From positions 29,933 through 93,932 of the forward strand of contig JAZRUX010000017.1 in the NCBI GenBank assembly GCA_045598825.1: 64,000 bases of DNA, in the 5' to 3' direction. Made by a program: the position numbers and the translations under genes. Every line of letters begins with the position of its first letter. Position 1 is the first letter of the stretch. This stretch comes from Hennigella sp045598825. Its GTDB lineage: Bacteria > Bacillota_I > Bacilli_A > Mycoplasmatales > Mycoplasmoidaceae. The notes beneath the pieces are model-generated. The model did no database searches. It saw only the letters and a list, made by a program, of their open reading frames with translations, and was not told where the DNA came from. This document shows positions 30,165 through 39,534 of this stretch, piece by piece.

Positions 30165-31598
30165 TTAATTGTGGCACATCTTAGCAGGAACAACGTATTT
30201 GTCATAATCCTTTTCAGAGATGTAACCTAATTTACTAGCGGCTTTCTTTAATGTTAAACCATTACGTTGAGCATATAAAGCAATTTCTGCTGATTTGTGG
30301 TAACCAATAACATCCTTTAAAGCTGTTACTAACATTAATGAGTTGTCAACGAAGTGTTTCATCTTTTCAGGATTTACTGTAATACCAGCACAACAATTCT
30401 TGTTGAATGAGTCAATGTAGTTTGCAAATCTATTTACAGAGTCTGCGAAGTTAGCAAATTGGATTGTACCAAATGTGTTAAGTTCGAAGTTTGCACCACC
30501 ACCTAGTCATGCAACAACAATGTCACGACCTACAACGTCAACGCACATCATAGACATACCTTCACATTGTGTAGGGTTTACTTTACCAGGCATAATTGAT
30601 GATCCTGGTTCGTTTTGAGGGATATTAATTTCACCAAAACCAGATCTTGGACCAGAAGCTAAGAATCTTACGTCCATAGAAATCTTGTATAAGTTCATAG
30701 CTAATGCTTTAATTGCACCATGAACAAAGATTAATGCATCTTTAGATCATGTTGAATAGAACATGTTAGGAACCACTTTAAATTGTTTTTCAACACTAAA
30801 GTGTTTGTTTCCTTTTAGTACTTTGTTTAAAGCATCACAACAATACTTAGCATATCCTTTCTTTAAAGGACAGGTTGAGCCTGTACCAACTGCAGTTGCA
30901 CCCATTGTACATACATATAATGAGTCAAGAGCTTTAACAATCATTTCTCTTGCATTTTCACAAGCGAATCTTCATCCAGATACTTCTTGTCCAAATGTAA
31001 TAGGAACTGCATCTTGAATGTGAGTTCTACCTAATTTAACTAAATTAGCATGTTGCTTTTCTAGTTTTTTGTAAGTAGAAATTAATCTATCTAATGCTGG
31101 TAGTAATTTATTTTCTACCAAATAGATGGCACAAAGATTAGCAGAAGTTGGGTATGCATCGTTAGTAGATTGAGACATATTTGCATGATCATTTTCATGA
31201 ACAAATCCTGGTTTACCAACAATAGCACTTGCTCTTCTAGCAATTACTTCGTTAACGTTCATATTTGTTTGAGTACCAGCACCTGCTTGATAAGAGTTAG
31301 TTGGGAAGTGTTTGTCTAACTTTCCAGCCATAATTTCTTCACAAGCTTGTCTGATAAGTCTTGCACGTTCGTGGTCTAATTTACCACATTTTTCATTTGC
31401 TGTAGCAGCAGCGTGTTTTACAGCACCAAAAGCATGAATCAAATCCAAGCTAACAATTTGGTCAGCAATTTGGAAGTTTTTCATACTTCTTTGAGTTTGG
31501 GCACCTCAATAAGCTCATTCAGGAACTAACATTTCCCCTAATGAGTCGTGTTCAATTCGAAAGCCTTCTTTTGCTTTCAAGTGTTTTTCTTTTTTCAT
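30165..31598 (-). CDS. Class II fumarase / aspartase-family enzyme (second copy)
   Basis: 477 residues. It carries the fumarase signature GSSIMPGKVNPTQCEG and RFLASGPRSGFGEI, but other parts lean to aspartase: YQAGAGTQTNMNVNEV and MGATAVGTG. Fumarase is the better call from NPTQCE; aspartase (aspartate to fumarate plus ammonia) remains possible and would make sense with the adjoining permease. ATG 31596-31598 follows an AGGAGA site. First gene of the operon with permease and malic enzyme. Confidence 0.85.
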
Positions 31599-31613
31599 TT
31601 TTTTAATCTCCTG

Positions 31614-31630
31614 CTCTAATTATATTAGAG
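31614..31630 (-). promoter_or_regulatory. Promoter of fumarase 2 operon with short palindrome
   Basis: CTCTAAT-TAT-ATTAGAG palindrome. It contains the minus-strand TATAAT and lies just upstream of the AGGAGA site; a protein bound here would block the promoter. Confidence 0.5.
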
Positions 31631-31671
31631 ATTACGATTTTTTATATTTAATAAATTAAATATAAAGAAAT

Positions 31672-31700
31672 AAAAAAGAAGGCTTATTGCCTTCCTTTTT
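31672..31700 (-). terminator. Terminator after the 175-residue membrane protein
   Basis: GAAGGC/GCCTTC stem with a 5-base loop, A tract on the plus strand (T tract on minus) directly after it. Confidence 0.75.
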
Positions 31701-31706
31701 TCTTTA

Positions 31707-32234
31707 CTACAAATAATTACCAGCTTTAGACAAAGTTTTTCCCAGTACAACACATGGAATAAAGTAGACAACTACTGAAAATCCAGTACCAAACAAAAGG
31801 CCTATGCCCATTGGTGTGACTACTTGTTGTCCTTCCTTAACTATTAACATTACAAAGACTATACGTAGCGCAATGATTGCAATAGCAAGAGCAAGTTTTA
31901 TAAAGAAACAAACCATAATTCTTATTTTTAGGGTTTTCATATTTACTTTTCCAACTTTATCAAACTTTCTAACGAAAAGTATGTAGCTCAAGAATATGAA
32001 AAATTCAACAAGAATTGTCACCGCTAGTATACCTGCAGGAATAGCGGCTATAACGATAAACGTAGTATCTGAAATGAATGTTTCTCCATACTGTCCCATC
32101 AAGTAAATAGATAAAACTGCAAACACAAACATTGATATTAATGGACAAATTCAGTTTGCCCTAAATAATGCTGTGTGTCTATCTCAATATTTTGTCCTAT
32201 CAGACTTCTTTTTCTTTTCTATTAATTGCCCCAT
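31707..32234 (-). CDS. Four-helix membrane protein, unknown
   Basis: 175 residues with about four hydrophobic segments after a charged N-terminus (MGQLIEKKKKSDRTKYWD), starting at ATG 32232-32234 with an AAGGAGA site. I recognise no family. It stands alone between terminators, divergent from coaE, with a 20-bp perfect palindrome in the shared upstream region. Two TGA Trp codons occur near the N-terminus. Confidence 0.7.
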
Positions 32235-32272
32235 GATTTTTCTCCTTGTAAAATTATATATTTAAATGATTT

Positions 32273-32313
32273 GAGTTATTTTAAAATAACTCGCCTCCTT
32301 AATTACATATAAT
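32273..32313 (+). promoter_or_regulatory. coaE promoter and 20-bp perfect palindrome
   Basis: Palindrome 32273-32292 with half-site GAGTTATTTT, then TATAAT at 32308-32313, 6 bases before the coaE ATG (leaderless). The palindrome lies between divergent genes and so is not a terminator for either of them. Confidence 0.55.
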
Positions 32314-32319
32314 TAATGT

Positions 32320-32943
32320 ATGAAAATCTGTGTTACAGGATTACCTTGTAGTGGCAAGACTACTGCAATGAAATATATAAAAGAAGCAGGGTATAACACA
32401 TTCATTGCTGATGAATATGTTCGTTCTATATATAAGGTAAATAAGCCTGGATATAATGCGATCAAAAAAGCATTTGGATCTAAATATATTACTGCAATAG
32501 AGGTGAATCGTAAAGCATTGGGCCAATTAGTTTTTAGAGATAAAAATGCCCTTGTAAAACTAAACAAAATTATGAATCCTCTTATTACTATAGCAATAAA
32601 ACAATTAGATAACAAAAAACTTTGATTCATCGAATTAGCAACTTATCTCTTTTACCCCATGGATTTTGCTAATTTATTTGATAAAATTTTGTTAGTTTTT
32701 ACTAACAAAGATTGAAAGCAAGATTATCAAAGAAAGAAATTTAACTACTTAAAAAAGATTCCCACAATCTTTGTGGATAACTCTAAAAAAATCAATCCTT
32801 CTATATTTAATATAGATAATAAGGTATCTCACACCCCTAGCATAAATGTGGATATCTTTGTGAATAACTCGCAAAATAAAAAGTTTTTGAAAAATAATAT
32901 TTTAAAAGTTTGTAAGAATATAAAACAAAATATCATAATGTAG
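32320..32943 (+). CDS. coaE: Dephospho-CoA kinase
   Basis: 207 residues. Last step of CoA synthesis. P-loop GLPCSGKTT (7-15) and FIADEYVRSIY match the family, as does LVFRDKNALVKLNKIMNP. The C-terminal third is poorly conserved and low in complexity (Asn/Lys rich). Contains TGA Trp codons. Leads the coaE-dnaB-dnaI run, a common mollicute arrangement. Confidence 0.87.
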
Positions 32944-33009
32944 TTACATTTAAGAATTTAAGTACTTAAATTATTAACTTATTACCTAGGAAAGGATATA
33001 GAGATTTAC

Positions 33010-34143
33010 ATGTTTAACAATTTTTTCTTTACAGTAAAAAAAGTAAACGAATTCAAGCTAAACATTAATGCTTTATATGATCTATATTTACCAATAGTTG
33101 GTCAAACCGCTACTAATTTTTATGTCATCCTTTCTAATATGGTAGAAAACGGAAAAGATCAAGACATAACATTTAATTCTTCTGCTGTTTGTAAGCAATT
33201 AAATGTGAGTTCTGATGAACTATCTGTAGCTAAAGATAAGCTTGAAGCTATTGGATTGCTTTCAACTTTCATTTCAACTAACAATAATAAAGATAATATC
33301 CTTATATTAGTAGTCAAACCTGCAATGGTTTATCAAGAGTTTATTGCTAATCCAAAATTGAAAACATTATTAATTAATCAAGTTGGTACATCTAGTTTTG
33401 AATATCTTGAATTTAAAAATGCTCCATCTAGTCAATTACAAGATGCAATTGAAATTACAAGAACGTTTGATCAAGTGTTTAATAATGAAGGTTTAAGTAA
33501 TAAGCATATTCTTGACTTTGAAAAACTTTATGCAAACATTCAAAAAACAACATCATTACCATTAGTTATTGATGATAATTGCAAAAACATTATTCAAGAT
33601 GTTTATTCTAAATATCAAATTTCATTAAAAGACATTGAATTTGTTTTATATGATTCAATTAATGATATGGATAGTTTTAATAAAGTTAATGCTAACCTAT
33701 TAATTCAAAACTTTAACCGTTTAGTAAATAAACAAGTTACTGCTCCAGTTCAATCTGTTAGCCGAGATTTTAGACTATTTACTACTGGTTTAGACAAAGA
33801 TATGGAAGAAAAAATATATTTAGATTACAAAATGTGTAATGCTGAACTTTATTTATCTATCATCTTTAAAAAGCCATTAGATGCAAATGAAAAACAATTA
33901 ATTCACATCTTAAGAACTAAATTTCATTTAAATGATGAAATCATTAATGTGTTGGTTGACTTTAGTTTGAATAAAACAAATGGTCAATTAAATAAAAAAT
34001 ATATTACTAAAGCTGCATACACAGTTAATGGTTTAGGTTTAATTAATGCTAAACAAGTTGTTGGTCATTTAAGAAATGCTAACAAAGATGTTAGAACAAA
34101 TGTTGAAGATAAGGTCAGTCAATATTTTTCAAAAGGATTCTAA
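33010..34143 (+). CDS. dnaB: Replication initiation / membrane attachment protein DnaB-like
   Basis: 377 residues. Belongs to the Firmicute DnaB/DnaD primosome family that remodels the origin and helps load the replicative helicase. The winged-helix N-terminal part (LPIVGQTATNFYVILSNM, FNSSAVCKQLNVSSDEL) and a C-terminal DnaD-like helical segment (QLNKKYITKAAYTVNGLG) can be seen. No catalytic motif is expected. It ends 3 bases before dnaI, which supports the assignment. Confidence 0.85.
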   Translation: MFNNFFFTVKKVNEFKLNINALYDLYLPIVGQTATNFYVILSNMVENGKDQDITFNSSAVCKQLNVSSDELSVAKDKLEAIGLLSTFISTNNNKDNILILVVKPAMVYQEFIANPKLKTLLINQVGTSSFEYLEFKNAPSSQLQDAIEITRTFDQVFNNEGLSNKHILDFEKLYANIQKTTSLPLVIDDNCKNIIQDVYSKYQISLKDIEFVLYDSINDMDSFNKVNANLLIQNFNRLVNKQVTAPVQSVSRDFRLFTTGLDKDMEEKIYLDYKMCNAELYLSIIFKKPLDANEKQLIHILRTKFHLNDEIINVLVDFSLNKTNGQLNKKYITKAAYTVNGLGLINAKQVVGHLRNANKDVRTNVEDKVSQYFSKGF

Positions 34144-34146
34144 TTT

Positions 34147-35034
34147 ATGAGTAAAAAACATGAAAAAGACATCTTTGAAGAATATAAACCTTTTAAAGAT
34201 TTAAATTTTAACGAAGAAGAAAAGAAACAATACCGTGACCTAGCAACACAAATATATATGAATGAAGCCGCTTGTGCTGCTTTGCCAACTAATCAATGTA
34301 CTTCAGGTTCATTCTTACATATGTGTCTTACAAGGGATGAAGAAACAGGTAAAATTGTTTTAAAAACACGTGCTTGTCCAAAAAAGAAATTGCAAGACAA
34401 TTACTTAGTCCGTGAATTTAGTGATAATAAGCTTAGCTTATCATTATTAAATAATAGTCCTGATTATCCTGTTGTTGATATTCGCGAAGAAAAACTAAAT
34501 CATGTGTTAAAAGATTCCATCAAAGAAAATAAAGTAATTGGTTTTTGTTTACAAGGTTCCGTTGGCGTAGGTAAAACACATAAGATTATTAGTTATTGCA
34601 ATGATATGATCTTAACTAATAATCGCTCGGTGGCTTACTTATTCTTGCCTGAAGCAGTAAGACAAATGAAGGATAACTTCTCTGGTGATAATGCAACCAA
34701 CAAGAGAATAATTGATAATTGTTGTAATGCTGATATCTTAGTTTTAGATGATTTTGGTGCAGAATATACTAATGCATGATTCTATTTAAATGTTCTATTA
34801 GTTATTCTTAACTATCGTTGTGAACAAGAAAAACCTATGATTGTTATCTCTAACCTAAAGATGAGTAAGTTAATTCAAGTATTAAAAAAGAATCTTACTA
34901 GCAAAGATGGCTCATTAGATTCTGAAACTAAAGATATTATGATTGCTCGATTAATTGATCGATTAGCAATGCTAGTGGATAATACAGAAATTAGTTATGA
35001 AGGTCCTAGTAAGAGACTAAAGAAAAAAGCCTAA
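34147..35034 (+). CDS. dnaI: Primosomal helicase loader DnaI
   Basis: 295-residue AAA+ ATPase of the DnaC/DnaI group. Walker A GSVGVGKTH and Walker B ILVLDDFGAEYTNA lie in the C-terminal half; an arginine finger is likely in IARLIDRL. The N-terminal half has clustered cysteines (CAALPTNQC, MCLTR, ACPKKK) in the place where DnaI binds zinc. One TGA Trp follows Walker B. Coupled to dnaB; followed by a terminator that overlaps the stop. Confidence 0.92.
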
Positions 35035-35044
35035 AGGCTTTTTT
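35023..35044 (+). terminator. Terminator after dnaI
   Basis: AAAAAAGCC/GGCTTTTTT with a TAAA loop, overlapping the last dnaI codons. Confidence 0.8.
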
Positions 35045-35059
35045 ATTATCTAACTAATA

Positions 35060-37816
35060 CTATTTAGGAATGTCAATTAATTCTGGTGTTATGTTATGAG
35101 TTCCATCAAAATTAATTTCAGTCTTTCAAATTGGATCTTGTGATAATCGTGAATACTCAATTACTAAATCTCTAATAAGTGTTGAGAATAATGTTTGACC
35201 AAAGTTTTTTCCATACTCAGACATATTATAGTCAAAGTATTGTGGTATCATACCAAATTGGTGGTTGCCACCAATATACAAGAAATCACTTATTACACAA
35301 GGTATTAAACCGTGTCATGATTCATCTTTTTCAATTAATCAATCTTGTACATCTACTCAAGCATCGGGATTGTAGAATGTTGATATAGCAGTATCTTTGA
35401 GTGGATCATAGATTTGAATGTCTGGGAAATAATCTTGGTCTAATACTTCATATTTAGGATCATCTTTTCTTTTTGGAACATATTTCAATTCTAAATCTCT
35501 TCCTAAAGCTTTCTTTTTTGTTTCGTCAGTAATCTTATTTACACCAAATTTAAACCCATACCATTGCATTGGCCCAGCAGGATAACATACCATATCGTCA
35601 GATATTGTTGATTCAGAAGCCAATTGAATTGATTTTGTTTCATCTTCATAAGCATGATAGTTTTGTGTTAGGTTACGATCATTTGCATAATCTTGTGCAC
35701 CTGGTATGTCTTTTGGAAAAGAGACGTATGATCTATTATAGTCAGCATATTTAAAGTATGTATCTCCCCCTTCTGTTAATACACCTCCCGCTAATGAATA
35801 ATCAATAATAGCCGCCAACTGTCATACTGATAAGAAACCAAAGTGAATGGTATTATCATGTTGTTGAAGATTATATATATTTTCAAGAGTAACATCTGAA
35901 TGAGGTGCAACTTCTCCATTAATTGAATCTATTCCTATAAAACTAATTGCAGGATATGTTACTGAACTAGTTGGTGATAAAATTTCATCTTTAAATATAG
36001 AATCAAAACCAATGATAGATGCAGCTGTTGTTAAAGAACCAGCCTCTTCAACAACATGATCAGGCATAATATATTCGTGCCCAATTGCCTTTCCAGGTCC
36101 AATAGGTGAATATGAGTGACCAGTTTCACTATATGCTACTTTTGTTAATAATTTGTTCTTTACGATTTCTTTTTGAATTTTATATTCATCAATAACACGT
36201 TTTACCAATTCGTTTCTTGGATTTTCCATCAAATTAGTAATTTCAGTATTAGCTGCATTAAAAGCTATTTCTTTTTCTTCGTCTGTTCATAAGCTTGGGT
36301 CTTTTGTTATGCCACCTCAATCAGGTTTAACTTTTTCGATGTTCAATTCTACACTCTTTCATCTTTTTCCAACAGGCTTTGAATTGTCAAATGTGAAATT
36401 TGAATCAAGGAAAGCTCGCCCAGCTGTATTGGCTTGACCAACCCATACATTATTCTTTGAATATGTATTTTGTTGTGGTTTAGACACTTCTTTATGTGAG
36501 TGTCCAGATATTACTAAACTAATTTTTTTGCATGGATCTTCATGATAATGAAAATCATGATCATCTTCATAATCAGGGTCATAAATAAGTGAGTTTGCAG
36601 CCACAAAAAGCGCGTCATTGTCAGCAGGATTTTCATCAGATTCTATATGTGTTAACATAATAAATGTTTCAATTGAATTATATCAGTCAGCACCAACAGT
36701 ATCAAAACAATATCTAGTTGCATAGTAAATAGCTGGAGCATAATCAATCATAGATGTGTTTTGAACAATGTCTTGATTTCCATCACTCATGGCTTTTTGT
36801 GTTGTTAAACCAACCAAGCAAACAAGATGACCATCTAGATTTACTAATTTATATGGGTCTGCTCAATCAACACGTTGATTCTTTCAAATTGTATAATCTC
36901 TTTCAGCCGCTTCTTCATCATAGTCTTTCACTCGTGGGTTGAATGCTCATCTATGATCTTGGTAATATGGGTGTTCAAGAATATTGGCATTAATTAAATA
37001 GCGTCCTAATGTGTGTGACGTTCTTCCTAAATGATCAAATTTATCAGTAGTTAAATCATCATATCCCCATTCAAAAGCATGGTTACCAACTGCAGAATAG
37101 TCAATTCCCATTGCACTTAATATTGGATACATACTTTCAGCATGAGTAGAAGACGAAAAGGCTTCTCCTGAATTATTATCACCTGCAGATAAGAAAACTG
37201 ATCCAGGATTGTTTAAAAGTATGTCTGATACCTTATCCATAAGTCTAACAACACCTGGATTTTTTGGAGAAGTTGTAGAAAAATCTATTTCACCATATCC
37301 TGGTGCTGCACCATGAATATCATTAATATCTAAAATATGAACATGTTGTATATTTTCTTCCCTATGATATGCAGTTGATAACTTCATATCTTTAGCAAAC
37401 TTAGTTTTTGTTACATTGTGTGAATTTACATAATCAACTTCTAAATCAAAAACTGCGCTAATGTTATCGCCTTGAAATTTTGCAAAAGAGAAATTAACAT
37501 GAATTTTGTTATCAATAACTGGGAAAATTAAGCTGTTTTGACTAGAATAAGGATTTTCACCATCTAAAAATAAAGTAACTAAGTTATCCCCTGATTTATT
37601 GATGACACTTACTAATACTTTATTGTCCTGTGTTTGTTCATAAAATGGAATTGTTATGTCTCCAGCACCTGTCGTTGAATCAACAACAATTTCATTGGTT
37701 GGAACATATAGAATTTTTTCTTCAATTCCATAATGTACAGCTAGAGGCACAGCAATAATTGTTACAGCCATTACAGATGGAATAGCAATTTGAATAAATC
37801 TAACTCATTTTTTCAT
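35060..37816 (-). CDS. Large 5'-nucleotidase-family surface protein
   Basis: 918 residues. The N-terminus (KKWVRFIQIAIPSVMAVTIIAVPLAV) is a signal or anchor segment without a lipobox Cys, followed by a ~110-residue beta-rich domain. The metallophosphatase core has LDINDIHGA, LSAGDNNSG, VGNHAFEWG, LTHIESD and ISGHSHKE, the two-metal plan of UshA/YfkN-type 5'-nucleotidases. A long C-terminal part corresponds to the substrate-specificity domain. It would release nucleosides and phosphate outside the cell. About twenty TGA Trp codons break the frame under the standard code. Confidence 0.88.
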
Positions 37817-37838
37817 ACTTAATCCTTTTCTAACAAAA

Positions 37839-37864
37839 AATTCTCTGCAATGACGCAGAGAATT
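37839..37864 (-). terminator. Terminator after the 33-codon ORF
   Basis: AATTCTCTGC/GCAGAGAATT, a perfect 10-bp stem with a 6-base loop, then a T tract on the minus strand. It separates the small ORF from the nucleotidase gene, whose AAGGATT site starts shortly after. Confidence 0.8.
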
Positions 37865-37865
37865 A

Positions 37866-37967
37866 TTATTGTTTTATTAAGTTAATTAGTCTTTCAGAGT
37901 GAGAAAATAGTACTTGTCCTATTACTCCATTAACTTTGTTTTGAGTGTTTGAAGGAACTCTAATCAT
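37866..37967 (-). CDS. Orphan 33-residue ORF with own promoter and terminator
   Basis: ATG 37965-37967, sequence beginning MIRVPSNTQNKV and ending ERLINLIKQ. It is too short for family assignment. What makes it credible is context: a TATAAT box 16 bases upstream and a strong intrinsic terminator starting 1 base after its stop, so a ~140-nt transcript of exactly this unit is expected. It could be a small protein, a small regulatory RNA, or a leader/attenuator for the nucleotidase gene. Confidence 0.4.
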   Translation of the reverse strand: MIRVPSNTQNKVNGVIGQVLFSHSERLINLIKQ

Positions 37968-37983
37968 AATTAACTATAAATGT

Positions 37984-37989
37984 ATTATA
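37984..37989 (-). promoter_or_regulatory. -10 box for the 33-codon unit
   Basis: Minus-strand TATAAT preceding the small ORF and divergent from the dCMP deaminase promoter. Confidence 0.5.
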
Positions 37990-38007
37990 CAAAAAATCTA
38001 ACATTCT

Positions 38008-38043
38008 AAAAAGATATTTATATCTTTTTATTATGTGTATAAT
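38008..38043 (+). promoter_or_regulatory. dCMP deaminase promoter with palindrome
   Basis: AAAAAGATAT-TT-ATATCTTTTT (38008-38029) lies between two divergent -10 boxes; the plus-strand TATAAT is 38038-38043, 9 bases before the deaminase ATG (leaderless). Its half-site resembles that of the hydCBA palindrome. Confidence 0.5.
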
Positions 38044-38052
38044 AAACACACT

Positions 38053-38538
38053 ATGAAAACTAAACCACATGATATTATTTCTTGAGACGAATTCTTTATG
38101 GGATTAGCCTCAATGTCTGCTTTAAGAAGCAAGGACCCTAGCAGCCAAGTTGGTGCTTGTATTGCTGGTCCAGATTATAAGGTTGTATCAATCGGATACA
38201 ATGGTATGCCACGTAATTGTCCAGAAAACAAACTTACATGAAATAAAAATGAAGGAACATTAGATAACAAATATCTATATGTATGCCACGCAGAGTTCAA
38301 TGCAATATTAAATGCTTTGGGTGGTAGAGACCTTAAGGGTTGTACTATCTATGTTAACTTATTCCCTTGCAATGAATGTGCTAAAGCTGTCATTCAAACT
38401 GGAATTAAAGAAGTTGTTTATGAATCAGATAAATATGCACACCTAGTATCAACTAAAGCTAGCAAAAAGATGTTAAGACTGGCTGGAGTTAAAATAAGAA
38501 AGTATACTGGTAGAACAATTGTTCACACAGTAAAATAA
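38053..38538 (+). CDS. Deoxycytidylate deaminase (ComEB-like)
   Basis: 161 residues. Converts dCMP to dUMP for dTTP synthesis. The zinc site is CHAEFNA and PCNECAKAVIQTG; SMSALRSKDPSSQVGACI is the family N-terminal motif. The first ATG is used and has no ribosome binding site. Thymidylate kinase is encoded at 45108-45782. Followed by a terminator. Confidence 0.93.
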
Positions 38539-38562
38539 AAAGAGCTATAAGCTCTTTTTTCT
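38537..38562 (+). terminator. Terminator after dCMP deaminase
   Basis: AAAAGAGC/GCTCTTTT stem, TATAA loop and T tract. Confidence 0.8.
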
Positions 38563-38566
38563 TTAA

Positions 38567-38640
38567 TGGCAGGGATTGTAAGAATCGAACTCACATCAGA
38601 AGTTTTGGAGACTTTTATTCTACCATTGAACTAAATCCCT
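38567..38640 (-). tRNA. tRNA-Trp (CCA anticodon)
   Basis: Acceptor AGGGATT/AATCCCT, discriminator G, CCA encoded. The anticodon loop CTCCAAA gives anticodon CCA for UGG. The anticodon stem has one weak outer pair. A second tRNA-Trp with a TCA anticodon must exist elsewhere to read the abundant UGA codons. Confidence 0.88.
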
Positions 38641-38641
38641 A

Positions 38642-38717
38642 TGGTTACCCGTATGGGATTTAAACCCATGATCTTCACATTGAGAGTGTGACGTGTTAAT
38701 CGCTCCACTAACGGGCA
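38642..38717 (-). tRNA. tRNA-Glu (CTC anticodon)
   Basis: 76 nt with encoded CCA. The anticodon stem TCACA/TGTGA encloses CTCTCAA, anticodon CTC. The body (CCCGT/ACGGG acceptor core, GTTAACAC-type D arm) resembles tRNA-Glu. Position 1 is T paired with A72 and position 2 is a G-T pair, which is atypical. It directly follows tRNA-Glu to tRNA-Trp on the same strand with one base between. Confidence 0.8.
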
Positions 38718-38725
38718 GTAACAAA

Positions 38726-39517
38726 TTAGTTATTATTTATATTATGACACCAAATCTTAATTGGTTTATTTGTTTTTTCATCAAATTCAATAATAACTGA
38801 ATTAAATTGGTAATCACCTTTGGCTGGCTCTAAATGAAACCTTGGTGATTCTCCTTTAAACATATTAACAATTTCTTCTGGTTTTGCGCCAATTATTGAC
38901 TCTTTTGCACCGCACATACCTACATCGGTAATAAAGGCTGTGCCTTTATAAATCTTTTCGTCTGCGGTTTGAACATGAGTGTGGGTTCCTAAAATTGCTG
39001 ATACTTTTCCAGCAAATGCCATTAGGAAGGCGTTCTTTTCTGAAGTTGTTTCGGCATGGAAATCAACAATATGAATTTTTTCCTTGCAATTTTTTAATAA
39101 TTGTTCACAAGAAATAAAAGGATTTGTCATTGTTGTTCTAGCTACACATTGCATTGACATAAAATTAGAAATTCTAATTTCAGTTTTACCCACCGTGCAG
39201 ACTTTTGTTCCAACGCCATAATGGCTCTCTTTAGCTGTCGAATCAATATTTAAAGGACGAATAATTTTATCATTTTTATTCAATATATCAAAAACTTCTG
39301 TTGTATCTCAAGTATGGTTACCCATGGTAATCATATTTACACCAGCTTTTATTAACTCATCATAGTGATTTTGACTCAAACTGCGACCGTGTGTCGCATT
39401 TTCAGCATTAGCTATGACAAAATTAATTTTTTCTTTTTTAATGATTTCTGCTAAATTATCAGTTACAGCCTTGCGGCCAGCCTTAGCAAAAATATCACCA
39501 ATAAATAATATTCTCAT
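38726..39517 (-). CDS. ymdB: YmdB-family metallophosphoesterase
   Basis: 263 residues, normal for the family. YmdB hydrolyses 2',3'-cyclic nucleotides and influences mRNA decay in Bacillus. Motifs: FIGDIFAKAGR, IANAENATHGRS, MGNHTWD, VDFHAETTSEK and GTHTHVQTAD, covering the dinuclear metal site. It lies downstream of pcrA, 17 bases apart, and upstream of the two tRNAs. Confidence 0.95.
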
Positions 39518-39534
39518 ACGTTGTCTATTATATA

